In this document: one piece after another, positions 11,941-23,632 of the stretch
How positions within the stretch are numbered: position 1 is the stretch's first letter
Layout of the letters: every line of letters starts with the position of its first letter
NCBI GenBank assembly: GCA_037178675.1
Contig: JAYMGJ010000067.1
Span: forward strand, 62,001 to 126,000
Length of the DNA stretch: 64,000 nucleotides
DNA from: Scleroderma bovista
Lineage: Eukaryota; Basidiomycota; Agaricomycetes; Boletales; Sclerodermataceae
Direction: 5' to 3'
Notes under the pieces: generated by a model
The model's database searches: none
Told to the model about the DNA's origin: nothing
Seen by the model: the letters and a program-made list of their open reading frames with translations, nothing else
Program-made: the position numbers and the translations under genes

Positions 11941-13759
11941 ATGCTATCATTGTCCCGGCGAGTCGTTGTGAATGCGTTGCGGTTTTCTTGGATGTTGGTG
12001 GTGCTCTGGCACGAATTCGGGGTATTCGACTGGGTCTTGCGTGACTGTCACTGGCCAGATTCGCAACAGGTATGTGCGCTCGCTGATGCTGTCCCTTGTC
12101 TGCTGAGATAGTTCCCAGTCCCCAAACTCGCGCATTGCACGAGTATTAGTGATAGCGGACCCGCAAGTTCTTGACAGCCATTCGTATCCTGAGCGAGGGT
12201 CTTTCCTCTCCTCTATAACCCAACTTCTCGTCGACCTTAATTTGCGGAGAAGCTGGCACGCCACCATCCACCGTTTTCAGCCCGATGCAGTCGTCGTGCT
12301 TGGTATGCCCTTGGAGAATAATTCTTTTTGCTCATGTGAATACTGACGTGCTTGCAGGTGACATGATGGACAATGGTCGTTTGTCCATGTCTGCCTCTGA
12401 GTACATTTTCCCAACGTTGGCTCTGCAGGAATACTAACAATTACTTAATTAGATATGAAGCCTATCATGAACGGTACAGCGTCATCTTCAAAATGGACCG
12501 CCGCTCAGTACCTACGTATTACCTTCCCGGAAATCATGACGTAGGGTACGTGAATCCCCATTTGCGTAGATGTAGAGCATGTTCCCATCCTTTGCTTGTA
12601 GACTTGGACGAGACACGTCGTTCTCGCTTGAAGCCGATTCACGGTACACATCCCACTTTGGTCCTAGGAATCACCGCATCTCTATCGGGAATCATACTCT
12701 TGTGTTCATCGACACACCTGCACTTGCTGAGGAAGACGTCCTGCGTGCTAATAAAGGGCATACCTTTGAGAGTTGGTCTGCCGTCCCACGCGGGCCCATT
12801 GAATTCGTGAAGAAAACCGCAGAAAGTCGACCAGAAGGACCCATAATCCTGTTTACCCATATTCCCCTAGCCCGACCCCTTGGCACCGATTGTGGACCAT
12901 TACGAGAACGGGGCTCAATACAGCAGGGGTTTGGGTATGGGTATCAAAATACCCTCATGGATGAAGCTACAGAGTTTCTCCTTGATCGACTTAATCCGTC
13001 ATTGATTTTGAGGTTTGTGGTGATTTTTGCAGGTGGTTTGGAGTCTGATGGGATTGCAGCGGCGACGACCACGACTATTGTGATTATCAGCATACCATAT
13101 CCTCTACTAACACAAAGGTTCGAGAGGTGACTGTGAAGTCGTTCTCTATGGCAATGGGGATCCGCCGGCCTGGATTCCAACTACTTTCCCTCGTTTCGGT
13201 GGTGCCTTCGGAGGCTTCGCTCACTCAACTACCCGTACCTCCGCCGCTCGACACGCCATGTTTCCTGCCCGATCAACTTGGCATCTACCTCCATGTTTAC
13301 CTCAGGTTGATCCTCCTTTCGTTAGTTGTGCTATTCATATTCAACATCTCGTGGTCGAGGCAACGAGAACAGGATCCTAGGTGTAAGCGCCAGGAGCATC
13401 AGGACGGCACATATGAATCCCTTCATCATTCTCAGCATGGTAGCAATCGGCGTAGCGCTGACAATTACTGCGACGATGGATACTCGCCGTCACTTCCACC
13501 ACCCGCGACGAAACCACGATACGATGGTCACACGTCTACGCGTCCGCGAGGCAGGTCGTGGACATGGACATTTAAGTTCGGCAACCAGCGACGACGCATC
13601 ACGCTGCCGCGGTTTCCATCCAGAGCACGCAACCATCCAAGGGGCCAACGTATACACGAACTTGGGATGCTTCGCGCATTTGGCAAGGACGTCTTAAATG
13701 TGGCGGTCCTTCCTTTATGTGTCTTCTTACTTGCTGCATGGTGGTCCATGCACCAATAA
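11941..13759 (+). CDS. Cdc1/Ted1/PGAP5-type metallophosphoesterase, intact copy
   Basis: Membrane-bound metal-dependent phosphoesterase of the family that removes ethanolamine phosphate from GPI-anchor mannose in the ER. Six exons (11941-12069, 12119-12302, 12358-12400, 12453-12545, 12602-13012, 13060-13759) give 519 residues. Metal-site motifs are complete: IADPQV, LGDMMDNG, PGNHDVG, FTHIPLARP and SGDDHDYC. A hydrophobic N-terminal segment (NALRFSWMLVVLW) and a C-terminal one (IYLHVYLRLILLSLVVLFIF) fit an ER membrane protein with a lumenal catalytic domain. A second, decayed copy lies at 55757-57771 with the same intron phases and a 411-nt exon of identical length. A MITE-like element ends 81 bp upstream. 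Whether it is the Cdc1 or Ted1 orthologue cannot be settled here. Confidence 0.9.
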
Positions 13760-15396
13760 GATGTGCATGTTGCTGATGGCCCCTATGGGGTCACAATGTT
13801 CATTGCACAGGCAAGGTCGTGGTCATGGTCTCGTCAATATACCCCAAGTTAAAATATGCGGTCGGGAGAGCTGTTTATAAATCAGAGCAATGGTTCATAT
13901 CGTTTTCCTGTGCCAAAACCTTTATTTTTTTCCCTCCATTCTCCAGGGACGCTGTGGGGACGATCGATGATCTATTCTATTCTAATATCTGCATGCATTT
14001 TTCTATGCTACATAGTACTAGTACATAGACAACCCTCACTGGCAAACACCTTTGTACGTAACAGTTGTCATAGGCATGGCTTCCCATGCTTATCTCCCCC
14101 GATTACGACGGTGACAGAGGCACAGGTCACTGAACACGTTCCTCAGGTTGAGGCAAAAGAATTTCGAGCTTTTGGCACCTCGCGATAATTCTTCTCGAGG
14201 TAAACTGGCTAGTGTTTATGGACTAGTGAGTAGATGGCGGCGAAGATGCTAGCCCTATGGGGGTCTATGAATGTGTACAACCGGAACTTGCATACTACGT
14301 AACTGCAAATATTATCGTAACATGTCCATTATGGTACTACTGGGCGCATCAATCAGGCAAGCTTTACACAGGGTCCGCACCTGTGGAATCATTTCTGTCG
14401 TGAATCATGAGTCGTTCGTTACGAGACGCTCCGGACTTGTGAGTGGTCAATGTGTATGATAATGTACATAGCATGCAGATGCCCAGGTTCTCATGACGAA
14501 GGCTGTGAGGCGGGTTCCTGTAAGATGTCACGAATTGGCAGCGGGCCCTTCTCTGGCGGACCTGGATACTGCTGGACAAAGGTACTTACCTTACAGCTGG
14601 ACCGAGGCAATAGCACAAGTTCAGGGGGTGCATGCGCACCTGCTGTAGTGGGTCTCCCATCCCGGGTGAACACGGGGGGCATTGGAGGTGGGTTACACGT
14701 GTCATTATGGGCGAGCTCTAATAAACGAAGCGGACGAGGTGATCCGACTTGCACCCGTAGACTGAGAAGGTCGCACCGATATATACAGAAACGCCAGCAA
14801 GTTGACTGCTGATAGTTATAAAAGCAAGAGCCGAGGAACAACGTTGCCCAGAATACCCCGTTGGTGGTCGACCCCAGGTGCATTTAGTGGTACTTTTCCG
14901 TGTTCTGGGACTTGTCGGGACGGTCGTTTGTTTTCTATTTATGCAGGCACGTTCGTCTAGCCAACAGACAAGTGATGTCAATTGTAGGATTAGACGTCGC
15001 CGACTCAGCCTGCTGCAGCTAGGAGCCGCGTTGGGAGGACCCCATACACTACCCTTGCCGTCGTCGCCTCTTGCACGGTACTCGTCAACGCTGGGCAACG
15101 AACGTGCGAGCGGCGAGTCGAAATCGAACGACTCGCGGGTTGTCCAACGTAAATCTGTCTGCCAACTCATACCGGAGGAATTGGGGGGTCTGCCCTCGGA
15201 CTTGTCCGCTCTGCACACCCATATAGATCTCAGCTCAGAATTTCTCAAGCGACACCACAAACCACGGTCCTCGCCCATAAGAACCGTCTCTGATCCCCAG
15301 ATCCTCTCCACCAACACCACCCAGCCAGTCCACATACCAAAGTCAAAGTACGTCTTCCCTGTCGCCCTCGACCGCCTCTCACCGTCTCCCAGAACA
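13760..15396. other. Intergenic region and UGP1 leader
   Basis: No recognised gene. The right part probably holds the UGP1 promoter and 5' leader, because TATAAAAG occurs at 14817-14824. From 14878 the frame of UGP1 stays open upstream of its start codon. On the minus strand a frame from 14883 to 14491 contains a good 72-nt intron candidate (GTAAGT donor, TTACAG acceptor), but its product resembles nothing I know. The left part (13760-14500) shows only short palindromes, such as the one around 14010-14027. Confidence 0.5.
14817..14824 (+). promoter_or_regulatory. Candidate TATA box for UGP1
   Basis: TATAAAAG lies 573 bp upstream of the UGP1 start codon. If used, it would give a leader of roughly 540 nt. 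A nearer start site is also possible. Confidence 0.35.
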
Positions 15397-17392
15397 ATGG
15401 CTACCCTTACACCCCGCACCGACTCCCTCAATGCCCGTGTCCGCGGCAGCAGTCACATCGACTTCAAGACTGCCACCACTGGTGTTGCCGCCAAAGCCAT
15501 GCGCAATGAGATCAGTCGTCTCGTTAACACAGTGGAGGATTCTGCAACCAAGAAGGTCGGTGTTCGTCGCCTGTCCCACACCACGTCTACCTAACACGTC
15601 TCCGTCTCCCCAGGCGTTCGATACCGAAATGCAGTCCTTCTTTTACCTCTTTACTCGATACCTGTCGGAGCGTGCAAAGAACGTGGATCTGTACGTATCT
15701 TTACCATCTTCGCCAAATGGGGTTATATACTCACTCGACGCCAACCCAGCGACTGGGATCGCATCAGGTCACCCGCCGAAGACCAGATCGTTCCCTATGA
15801 CTCACTTTCCAACCCCAAGAACCACAGTAACCTTAACAAGCTCGCCGTCCTGAAGGTAAATGGCGGTCTCGGAACCTCAATGGGTAAGCCCTACATTCCC
15901 TGCTTCATCCAAACGCGTCTTCACAATCTCTTCCAGGTATGACTGGCGCCAAGAGTGCCCTCGAGGTCAAGGACGACATGACCTTCCTCGACCTCACTGT
16001 CCGTCAGATCGAGCACCTTAACATGACCAACCGTGTCGATGTCCCCCTCATTCTCATGACCTCATTCAATACTCACGAGGACACCCTTCGCATCATTAAG
16101 AAGTACGCTAACCAGCAGGTCCGGATCACAACCTTCAATCAGTCCCGGTACCCCCGCATCTACAAGGAGACCCTCCTCCCTTGCCCAAAGCGTGCCGATG
16201 ACGACAAGAAGCACTGGTACCCACCCGGCCATGGCGATCTGTACAATGCACTCCACCACTCTGGTGTCATGGACCAGCTGATCGCGGAAGGCAAGGAGTA
16301 CCTCTTCGTGTCCAACTCTGACAATTTGGGTGCCGTGTAAGTCTTTGGCACCTGAAATTGTACGTCCACTTAACTCGGACGGCAGTGTGGACGAGAATAT
16401 TTTGCAACACATGATTGACTCGCAGGCCGAGTTCTTGATGGAAGTCACTGACAAAACCAAGGCTGATATAAAGGGTGGGACGCTCATCGACTACGAGGGT
16501 TCCATTCGTCTCCTTGAAATCGCTCAAGTTCCTTCGGAACACCTGGAGGACTTCAAATCAGGTATCAGAAACAGGTTCCCTTTTGTATGTGGTATGCTGA
16601 ATGCCATATCCTAGTTCGCAAGTTCAAGATATTCAACACCAACAACCTGTGGATCAATCTTAGGGGTCTGTGTACCTTCATTCGTCAGTGAATGTTTTCT
16701 GATATTGTTCCAGCTTTAAAGCGCGTAATGGAGAACGAGGGCATGGAGCTCGAGATCATTGTCAACCCCAAGACGACCGACGACGGCCACTCCGTCATCC
16801 AGGTATTTTTTTGCCATATTTGGCTATCGGTTATTATTGAACCAGTTGTTTTTAGCTGGAGACTGCCGCGGGTGCTGCCATCAAACACTTCCGGAATGGA
16901 CACGGTGTCAATGTTCCCCGATCCCGTTTCCTTCCTGTCAAGTCCTGCTCCGATCTCCTGCTCATCAAGAGTGATATCTACTCGTTGCGCCACGGCCAGC
17001 TCATCCTCAACGAGAGCCGGATGTTTGAGACTATTCCTGTCATCAAGCTCGGTGATCACTTTAAGAAGATCCAACAATTCCAGAAACGGTTCAAGAAGAT
17101 CCCAAAGATCATCGAGCTTGACCATCTTACCGTCACTGGAGATGTGTACTTTGGCAGGAACGTCACTCTCCGGGGGACTGTCATCGGTGTGTAGCGATTT
17201 GCGTGGAGGTGACTCGGAACTAAATCACCTTGTCTTTTTGCCAGTTGTTGCGAACGAGGGACAACGCATCGACATCCCTGACGGTTGCATCCTCGAAAAC
17301 CGTCTCCTGTCTGGCAACCTTAACATGATCGTATGTGTTTGCCTTGTTCTATGGCCTGAGTCCCAGCTAACGCGGATTAATAGGAGCTGTAG
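15397..17392 (+). CDS. UGP1: UTP-glucose-1-phosphate uridylyltransferase
   Basis: Cytosolic enzyme making UDP-glucose from UTP and glucose 1-phosphate, the donor for glucans, glycogen and glycosylation. Ten exons (15397-15555, 15614-15690, 15750-15883, 15937-16336, 16386-16561, 16615-16665, 16714-16802, 16856-17186, 17245-17330, 17384-17392) give 503 residues, the family size. The nucleotide-binding loop [17 protein letters not shown], the substrate-site segments [11 protein letters not shown] and [20 protein letters not shown], and a C-terminal beta-helix ([15 protein letters not shown]) are all visible. The start was chosen at [10 protein letters not shown] because it fits other fungal UGPases, but the same frame stays open for another 173 codons upstream. 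The last exon codes only Glu-Leu-stop. Confidence 0.96.
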
Positions 17393-17639
17393 GGGCCTGT
17401 GTTTCACATATTGTGTAGCTGTTTACATCTACGAACACTGTTTGTTACAACTATATTTTCTGGCGACTAAAGATGCTTTGTTTGATCATGGACGGACTTA
17501 CACTTTATAGACTTATCTTGGTTATACGATCGAATTTCAGTAGTTTACCTCGTTGACCAACCATCACGTGATCGTCAGTGGGAAAAAAAGCCCGCGCTGT
17601 TTGCGCGCTGTTGTGTACTTGTCATTTCACTCATTGACC

Positions 17640-20600
17640 ATGGCGAGCAATAAAAGAAAACGGGACGGCTTGGATGACGCTCCGGGGCTTGCACGAATCA
17701 CCTATCATGCAGACACACGCGCATTCGAACGACTGTTCAAAGGTGAGATAACCAGTTTTGCGTTGCGCCTGTCTCAATGTATAGACCACAGAACGCTCCC
17801 TTGAGGAACTCAAAGATTCCGTGAGGCGCAAGTTGGGTCTCGCGAGTGGGGTGGTCGTGAGACTCAAGCAGATAAGGTCAAACATGCTCCTCGACCTTGA
17901 TGATGGTATGCTTTCTTGCTTCAGGTTACCAGGTGGAATTTTATTTCTGTTATGGTAGACGATGATTTCGAAGCGTTGCGCGCGCAGGCATTAGACGATA
18001 CGTTGTTGACCATTGACATTAAAGTGACAGTGGAGGAGAGGAATTCGCAAGTATGTCCAATGCGTATGCGTCGTTCATGGTACCCTGCTTACACATGGTT
18101 TGGCCTGTCTAGCCACCTACTACCGAGGCTGATGACCAACCTCAACCCTCCACTCTTTCCGCAACACACCCGGCACTCACAACCAAGAAGCGGAGGATAA
18201 CTTCTGGGAAGGGTGCTCCCACAAGCACACCGCAGGTCGCTATTTCCGGCACTCCTGAAACCACAGAGCCTCCCAAGCAGCCCGTTAAGCCCGAGAGCAA
18301 GAAGAGAAAGACTGTGTCGAACGATACTACTTCGATGGTTGCGTGCGCCGCTCCAGCCTTTCCCCAAAAGGAGACAGAAGTGTCTTCCCCAGTCGCCAAA
18401 GCAAATAGTGCGAGTAAGGGAGTGGATGAACCACCCAAGAAGAAGCCTAAGAAAACAAAGGATGCAGTGTCTGCACCGAATGGCGAATCGTCTAAAGCAG
18501 GCGAACTCTCAAAAGCTGGGGAGTCCCCAAAGTCTAGCAAAGTGTTGAAAGCGAATGATGGCATCCTTGACAAGACTAATGAAACTGGTAAATCTGTCGA
18601 TGGCGGCTCAGCTGAGGCAGTTCCTACTCCTGCACCTAAGAAGAAACCCTTAAAGTCAAGCAAGAGCAAGGATCAAGGTGGGAGAGAGGTGGGATTGTTG
18701 ATGATACCTCCGCCCGACTTCGGATGCTAATAGGACTGATAGTCGGAAGCTGCAACTGGTGGCCTTGTCCGCGGTGAGGAACAACTCCCGAAGTCTAGCA
18801 AGCCCAAGGAAGGCACAAAGGTACGACGGATCAAATCAGTAGAGGTACCGGTATTGAGTAGGTCAACAGCAGTCTACAGTCAAAGTCAATGCAAAAGCTC
18901 CTAAGGTCACCAAGAAGTCAGAGAAATCAAAAAAAGCGGCAACTTGCGAAGCAGAGCCTTCTGTTGGTGAGATATTTCCATTACTCACTGATCGTGTTCA
19001 TAAATTCTTTACGAAGCTAAAGACGACAGCCGTGCTGCCCCTGTCATAGCTCGTGTGTTCATTTATTTTTTATCCTGCATCTTCGCGTCTCACAAGCAAG
19101 TTTAGCACAAACAAACGACCGCGGTGATGGTGAGAGTGCTGGCATTGCATCCTCTCTAGGTAAATGCCAGCTACAATAAGGGAGGAGGCAATTCTCAAAT
19201 ATCCCGCAGCCCCTAAAAAGTCTTCTAAGAAAAAGTTGACTTATCGAGGGGGCGTCAGTCAGCCAGAGAGTGGGTGCGCAAATTTTTAGGGCTCGGGACA
19301 CTGGACTGACGTGAAACAGAGCAACGAGGAAGCAACAACCAGATCAGCCAACTGATGGATGAGTGTACCGTCAGTGAGTGATCTCAGCCTGTTATTTGTT
19401 GAAAGCCACATTAATGATTAGTGTAGAAGATGGTTCCGCGGCATCTAATCCTACATTATTGGATGCTGAGTCTTGGGGTGACTTCCTTGAGAGTTTCAAA
19501 CTTGAAATTGCGCAACTTCAGAACGAAAAATACGATAGTCCTGTGCAGGATGAGGCCCCAAAGAAGTCTAAAGAACCCAAGCGAGTCAAAAAAACTACTG
19601 TTCCACCTACCCAAGAGCCTACCCCGCCTACCCGGCCAACCTCGACCGAACCCTCCCCCCCAGATGACCGTGGCACTCCTAGCTCGGGAGAGGAAATGCA
19701 AAGTCCGTCAACTGGTCACCCTTGTCCTGTCTGCCTTGAATGGCCGTTTCATGTTCGTTACAATTGCTCAATTGTCCGACAAGGATCCGATGCTATTCAG
19801 AAGCGACTAGATGAGCTTAGACAATCCGATGCGTGCGATAATGAGCATCTTATCGAGGAGCTCGAGGGACTACTCCAAAGGTGCAAAGGTAGTGATAAGG
19901 CCCTAATTGCAGCCAGTGAACCTCCACCTCCCGCTTCCGCGCCCTCTACGAATGCGGTGGTTCTACCTCTGGAATCATCGATGTCAGTGGACTCCTCCCT
20001 TGCGTCCACGCCTTTACCGAGTAGGGAGGAAAGTTCTCCTGCGACTAGCTCTGATGAGGATGAAGAGAGCGAAACCGAACGGGCGATGTCTCCGCCGAAG
20101 CCATCCCGTACGAATAAGAAGGTTGTTTTCGGTGAAGATGTGCTTGAGGCTGTCATGCGCGGGCCGGCTCCTAAATTGGGCATCCCAAGTATATTGAGAG
20201 AGTTGCGAGAAGAGGAAGAGAGGGAATCCGTGGAGTTGGAAGAAGATGAGGAAGAAGGGCGAGGCGAGCGTTCGCGTGAGCGATTACCCCATCTGGAGGC
20301 CCGTTCGTCCGAAGAAGACGACGAAGACGACTCTCGGCCGCCCTCCGCTGCTGCGACTGGAAATCGGTCACTGCGATATGTGGGGCTCAGTAATAGAAGT
20401 GAAGAAACTCGATTGGAACGAAAGTTGGCAGACGATGTCGTAGCAAACCCTTTGAAGGTCACTCCCGACATTCCCGCTGTTTCCAAAAAGGTTGCCTGCG
20501 GAAAGACAAAAGATTCTGCCAAGAATCCCAGCAATGGCTCTTGTGAGCATGGTGCAGATGGTGATGTTGATGTTGATCCAATCGAACCTGCGGAAGAACT

Positions 20601-21618
20601 TGCCTATCCGTCGGATAGTTACTTCCCAGAAGCTGATCCAATTGAACCAGGCACTCCTACTTTCAATAAAGTCGAGAAAACGAATCATGAGACCCCTAAG
20701 GCTTCTTCATCGAGATGGACCAAGGCACAGGGAGGCATCGATGACGTCGAACACCCAGTTCCCGGATCCTCCATAGGCAGGGATATGGTCATCGCTCTCC
20801 CTGAGGGCAGGAAGCCTCGTAAGAAGGCGGTAGGTTTTTCTGCCAGCCAGGAGGTCGTTGGAACGCGAAGACTGCACAGTCCAGAGCCATTACCATCGAC
20901 TGTGCCTACATCTGCTGCCGAGAACGGCAAGGGAAAGGCAACTGTCCGGGGAGATAAAGTCCCCAAGACGCCTGCAAAGGTACCGCGGAAGACTCTAAAG
21001 ATGAATGGCACGACAAAGAAAGTTGGGACGGCACGCACACCGTCTCCGGCAATGTGGGAGACGATACCTGACGCCACATCATCTGTGCAACTTGATGAGC
21101 TGCTATCGAGTAGCTCCCAGGTTGAGGGGAACACCCTTACCCCAGTTGTTGGCAAACCTTCGGACACGGCTGCTTCGAATCCCGGCGGCGATTCTCATGG
21201 CTCACATGACAAGAAGGAGCGGCTGTTCGATCTCACGGCCAGCCAGATCCCTTTCCCTTATTCTCAATACACGACACCGAAAGCTCCAGCTCCAGCGTCA
21301 TCTTCGGATTCGGACACGGAACAAGAGGAAGCCCACAAACAACCGTCTGAGAACCACGTTCGGAAGAGTACAACCCGGGCATACCGGTCCTTGACTGAAC
21401 TCGCTTCGGAGGCTTCTACCCTCTTTTCACCTAGCTTGCCCACCCCGAAGGCGACAGCTGGAAACGGCCGGAAGCGTGTCGAGGATGACGATTCTGATGC
21501 GTCCTCATCAAGCTCAGAGTCTGATCATGCCACCGCATCAACCCACATTCCCAGCGGCAGACGGGCCAGCTCCGTGCTGCCGACTAGGAAAAAGCGAGGT
21601 CTGTTGGCAGGTCTTTAA
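17640..21618 (+). CDS. Dnt1/Net1-like nucleolar protein
   Basis: Large, mostly disordered protein of 1151 residues in eleven exons (17640-17742, 17792-17905, 17959-18050, 18113-18688, 18743-18820, 18870-18966, 19017-19052, 19106-19159, 19210-19269, 19320-19373, 19427-21618). All junctions keep frame. Residues about 15-105 look like a small beta-grasp domain (ARITYHADTRAFERLF to LLTIDIKV), reminiscent of the N-terminal domain of Dnt1/Net1 proteins that hold Cdc14-type phosphatase in the nucleolus. A Lys-rich middle follows, then a Cys/His patch HPCPVCLEWPFHVRYNCSIV with a helix behind it, then acidic and Ser-rich stretches and a basic C-terminus (TRKKRGLLAGL). The gene structure is well supported. 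The family name is a moderate guess from domain order; a histone- or rRNA-binding scaffold is the alternative. Confidence 0.7.
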
Positions 21619-21800
21619 CATCTTGGATGTGTGGACGAGTTATCGTAGTTATCTCGCGTCCTTTATATTGATCACGTGTGCATCATTTTTTTTGAAACTC
21701 CGAGAGGCATTAGACGCTCCAATAAAAAGCGTGAATCTCGACCGCATCTCAATATTTCGCCCACCTACAAAACAGCAGCGAGCTTCTCCTCAGCTCGTAC

Positions 21801-21917
21801 ATGATCTTCACCCAGAACACACGCGACGAGTAAGCACATTGCTAAAAACGTTGTCTCTGTCTCTGACTCGCCATAAGCTACCTGAGCGATCTTGTGTTTT
21901 CTCTTCTCAGTCTCTGA
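21801..21917 (+). CDS. Candidate arginine attenuator peptide uORF of CPA1
   Basis: A short reading frame of 22 codons lies in the CPA1 leader, split by one 48-nt intron (exons 21801-21829 and 21878-21917, GTAAGC donor and CATAAG acceptor). It ends at TGA, 18 nt before the CPA1 ATG. The peptide starts MIFTQNTR and continues DDYLSDLVFSLLSL. In fungi, CPA1/arg-2 leaders encode a peptide with a conserved Asp-Tyr-[Leu/Ile]-Ser-Asp-His-[Leu/Ile]-Trp core. Together with arginine it stalls ribosomes at the uORF stop and lowers CPA1 translation. Here DYLSD is intact but His-Leu-Trp is replaced by Leu-Val-Phe. Position, length and core support the call; arginine response is inferred. Confidence 0.72.
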
Positions 21918-21935
21918 ACTCCGATTTACACCAAC

Positions 21936-23387
21936 ATGATATCTCGTATCATTCGCAGTCCTACCCTGCTTCGCGGCTTTGCTACTCATGCTGGATCAAA
22001 TGCCACTCTACCTGCCGTTTTACACCTCAAGACAGGTCAGTCGTTCGTCGGGCGATCGTTTGGTGCGCCCAAAAGCATTTTCGGGGAAACTGTCTTCTCT
22101 ACATCGATCACCTCTTGTGTGTCATTTCATACTTTTTATTGTACTTGTGACGACTGAGCGATAATGGAACAGACACTGAGTCTATGACTGACCCGTCTTA
22201 TCGCGGCCAAATCTTGGTCTTCACCACCCCATTGATCGGAAACTATGGTGTACCTCTTAACAAGACTCCAACGGATTCCAAGAATGTTGGCGTTGTTTTG
22301 GAGTCTCAGAATATCCAGTGTAGTGCTGTCGTTGTGGCAGACGTGGCGGAGAAATTTTCTCATCATTCTGCTGTCGAGTCCCTTGCCTCGTGGTGTCGTC
22401 GTTCAGGCGTACCCGGAATCACAGGCGTCGACACACGAGCAATTACTCGTCTGCTGCGCGACCAGGGTACTACTCTTGGTCGCCTCGCTGTTGGTGCGGA
22501 TGCATCAGCCAGTTCTCCTGCTCCCGAACAGTACTGGGATCCCACGACTGAGAACCTTGTGGATCAAGCTTCCACGAAGACCCCTTATGAATTGAACCCG
22601 ACGGGCGATGTTAAAATAGCCGTTCTGGACTTTGGTGCCAAGGCCAATATCCTCCGCTCTCTCGTCCGCCGCAACGCTGCAGTGACAGTCCTACCGTGGA
22701 ACTTTGACTTCAACTCCGTGCGCGACCAATATGATGGTCTCTTTCTTTCCAACGGACCAGGTGATCCTGCCCACTGTACAGATGCAATTCTCAAGTTACG
22801 CAAGACGCTTCAGGAGTGGGACAAACCAGTGTTTGGTATTTGTATGGGTCATCAAATTATTGGTATGGCGGCTGGACTGGACGCATACCGTATGACGTTT
22901 GGAAACCGTGGACATAATCAGCCTGTCCTCGCGCTCGCGTCATCGGGGTCTATCAGGGCGGGTCGCGTGTATGTGACAAGGTGAGAGTGGCATCGATTTC
23001 AGCAATAACTTGCGTATTGACTTTTATTTAGTCAAAACCACCAGTACGCACTGAAGTTGTCCGATCCCTTCCCAGAAGGCTGGGAGCCGTTCTTCATCAA
23101 CTGTAACGATTCGTCTGTGGAAGGTATCAAATCAACTACAAAATCCGGCAAGAAGGTATGGGGTGTGCAGTTCCATCCCGAGAGTGCAGGTGGTCCACTC
23201 GATACAATAGAGGTCAGTTATTCATCCCTTGTGGTATTCACTGGCAATTCATAGTCATCTGTAGATGTTCTCTGACTTTGTCTCTGGATGTCGTGCGATG
23301 AAGGATAATGTGAAGGCGGATGTTTTCAGCACCACCAAGGTTAATCCCATTTCAGCTCTCGGCCGTCCAGTAGCAGTCGCTGCGTAG
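21936..23387 (+). CDS. CPA1: Carbamoyl-phosphate synthase, arginine-specific small subunit
   Basis: Glutamine amidotransferase subunit that hands ammonia to the large CPS subunit for arginine synthesis, probably in mitochondria. Four exons (21936-22116, 22173-22980, 23032-23212, 23265-23387) give 430 residues. The N-terminus MISRIIRSPTLLRGFATHAG is basic and lacks acids, as in a mitochondrial presequence. The small-subunit domain includes FGETVFSTSITSYTE and GVPGITGVDTRAITRLLR. The class I amidotransferase domain has GICMGHQIIG with the nucleophile Cys, SNGPGDP, and the catalytic His and Glu in GVQFHPES. A spliced uORF lies directly upstream and probably controls translation by arginine. The protein ends PVAVAA. 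Confidence 0.97.
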
Positions 23388-23632
23388 AAAGATGTATTCA
23401 ATACTTGGCAAATATTTCTGATGTAAATCGTTTCATACACCAATATGGGTCTCGAGGCAGATGGCAGAGTCAACAGCAGACAAATATTGTTCTCATCTGG
23501 GTCTGTGCTACCCGAATAATACTGCACACCAGTCAGCTCCCTAATCAGGGTGCTTGTGATGCGCATCCGCTCTTGCACCCACATAAATCTCATTGCCAGT
23601 GTAATCCAGTTCTCTAGCGTGCGCTTATCGTC

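Noticed and set aside
14580..14592. TACTTACCT, resembling the 5' end of U1 snRNA
   Set aside because: No U1 stem-loops or Sm site follow; it is better read as a splice donor on the minus strand.
14718..15431. 237-codon minus-strand frame opposite the UGP1 leader
   Set aside because: Overlaps UGP1 exon 1 in antisense and shows no domain; most likely a by-product of the open plus-strand frame.
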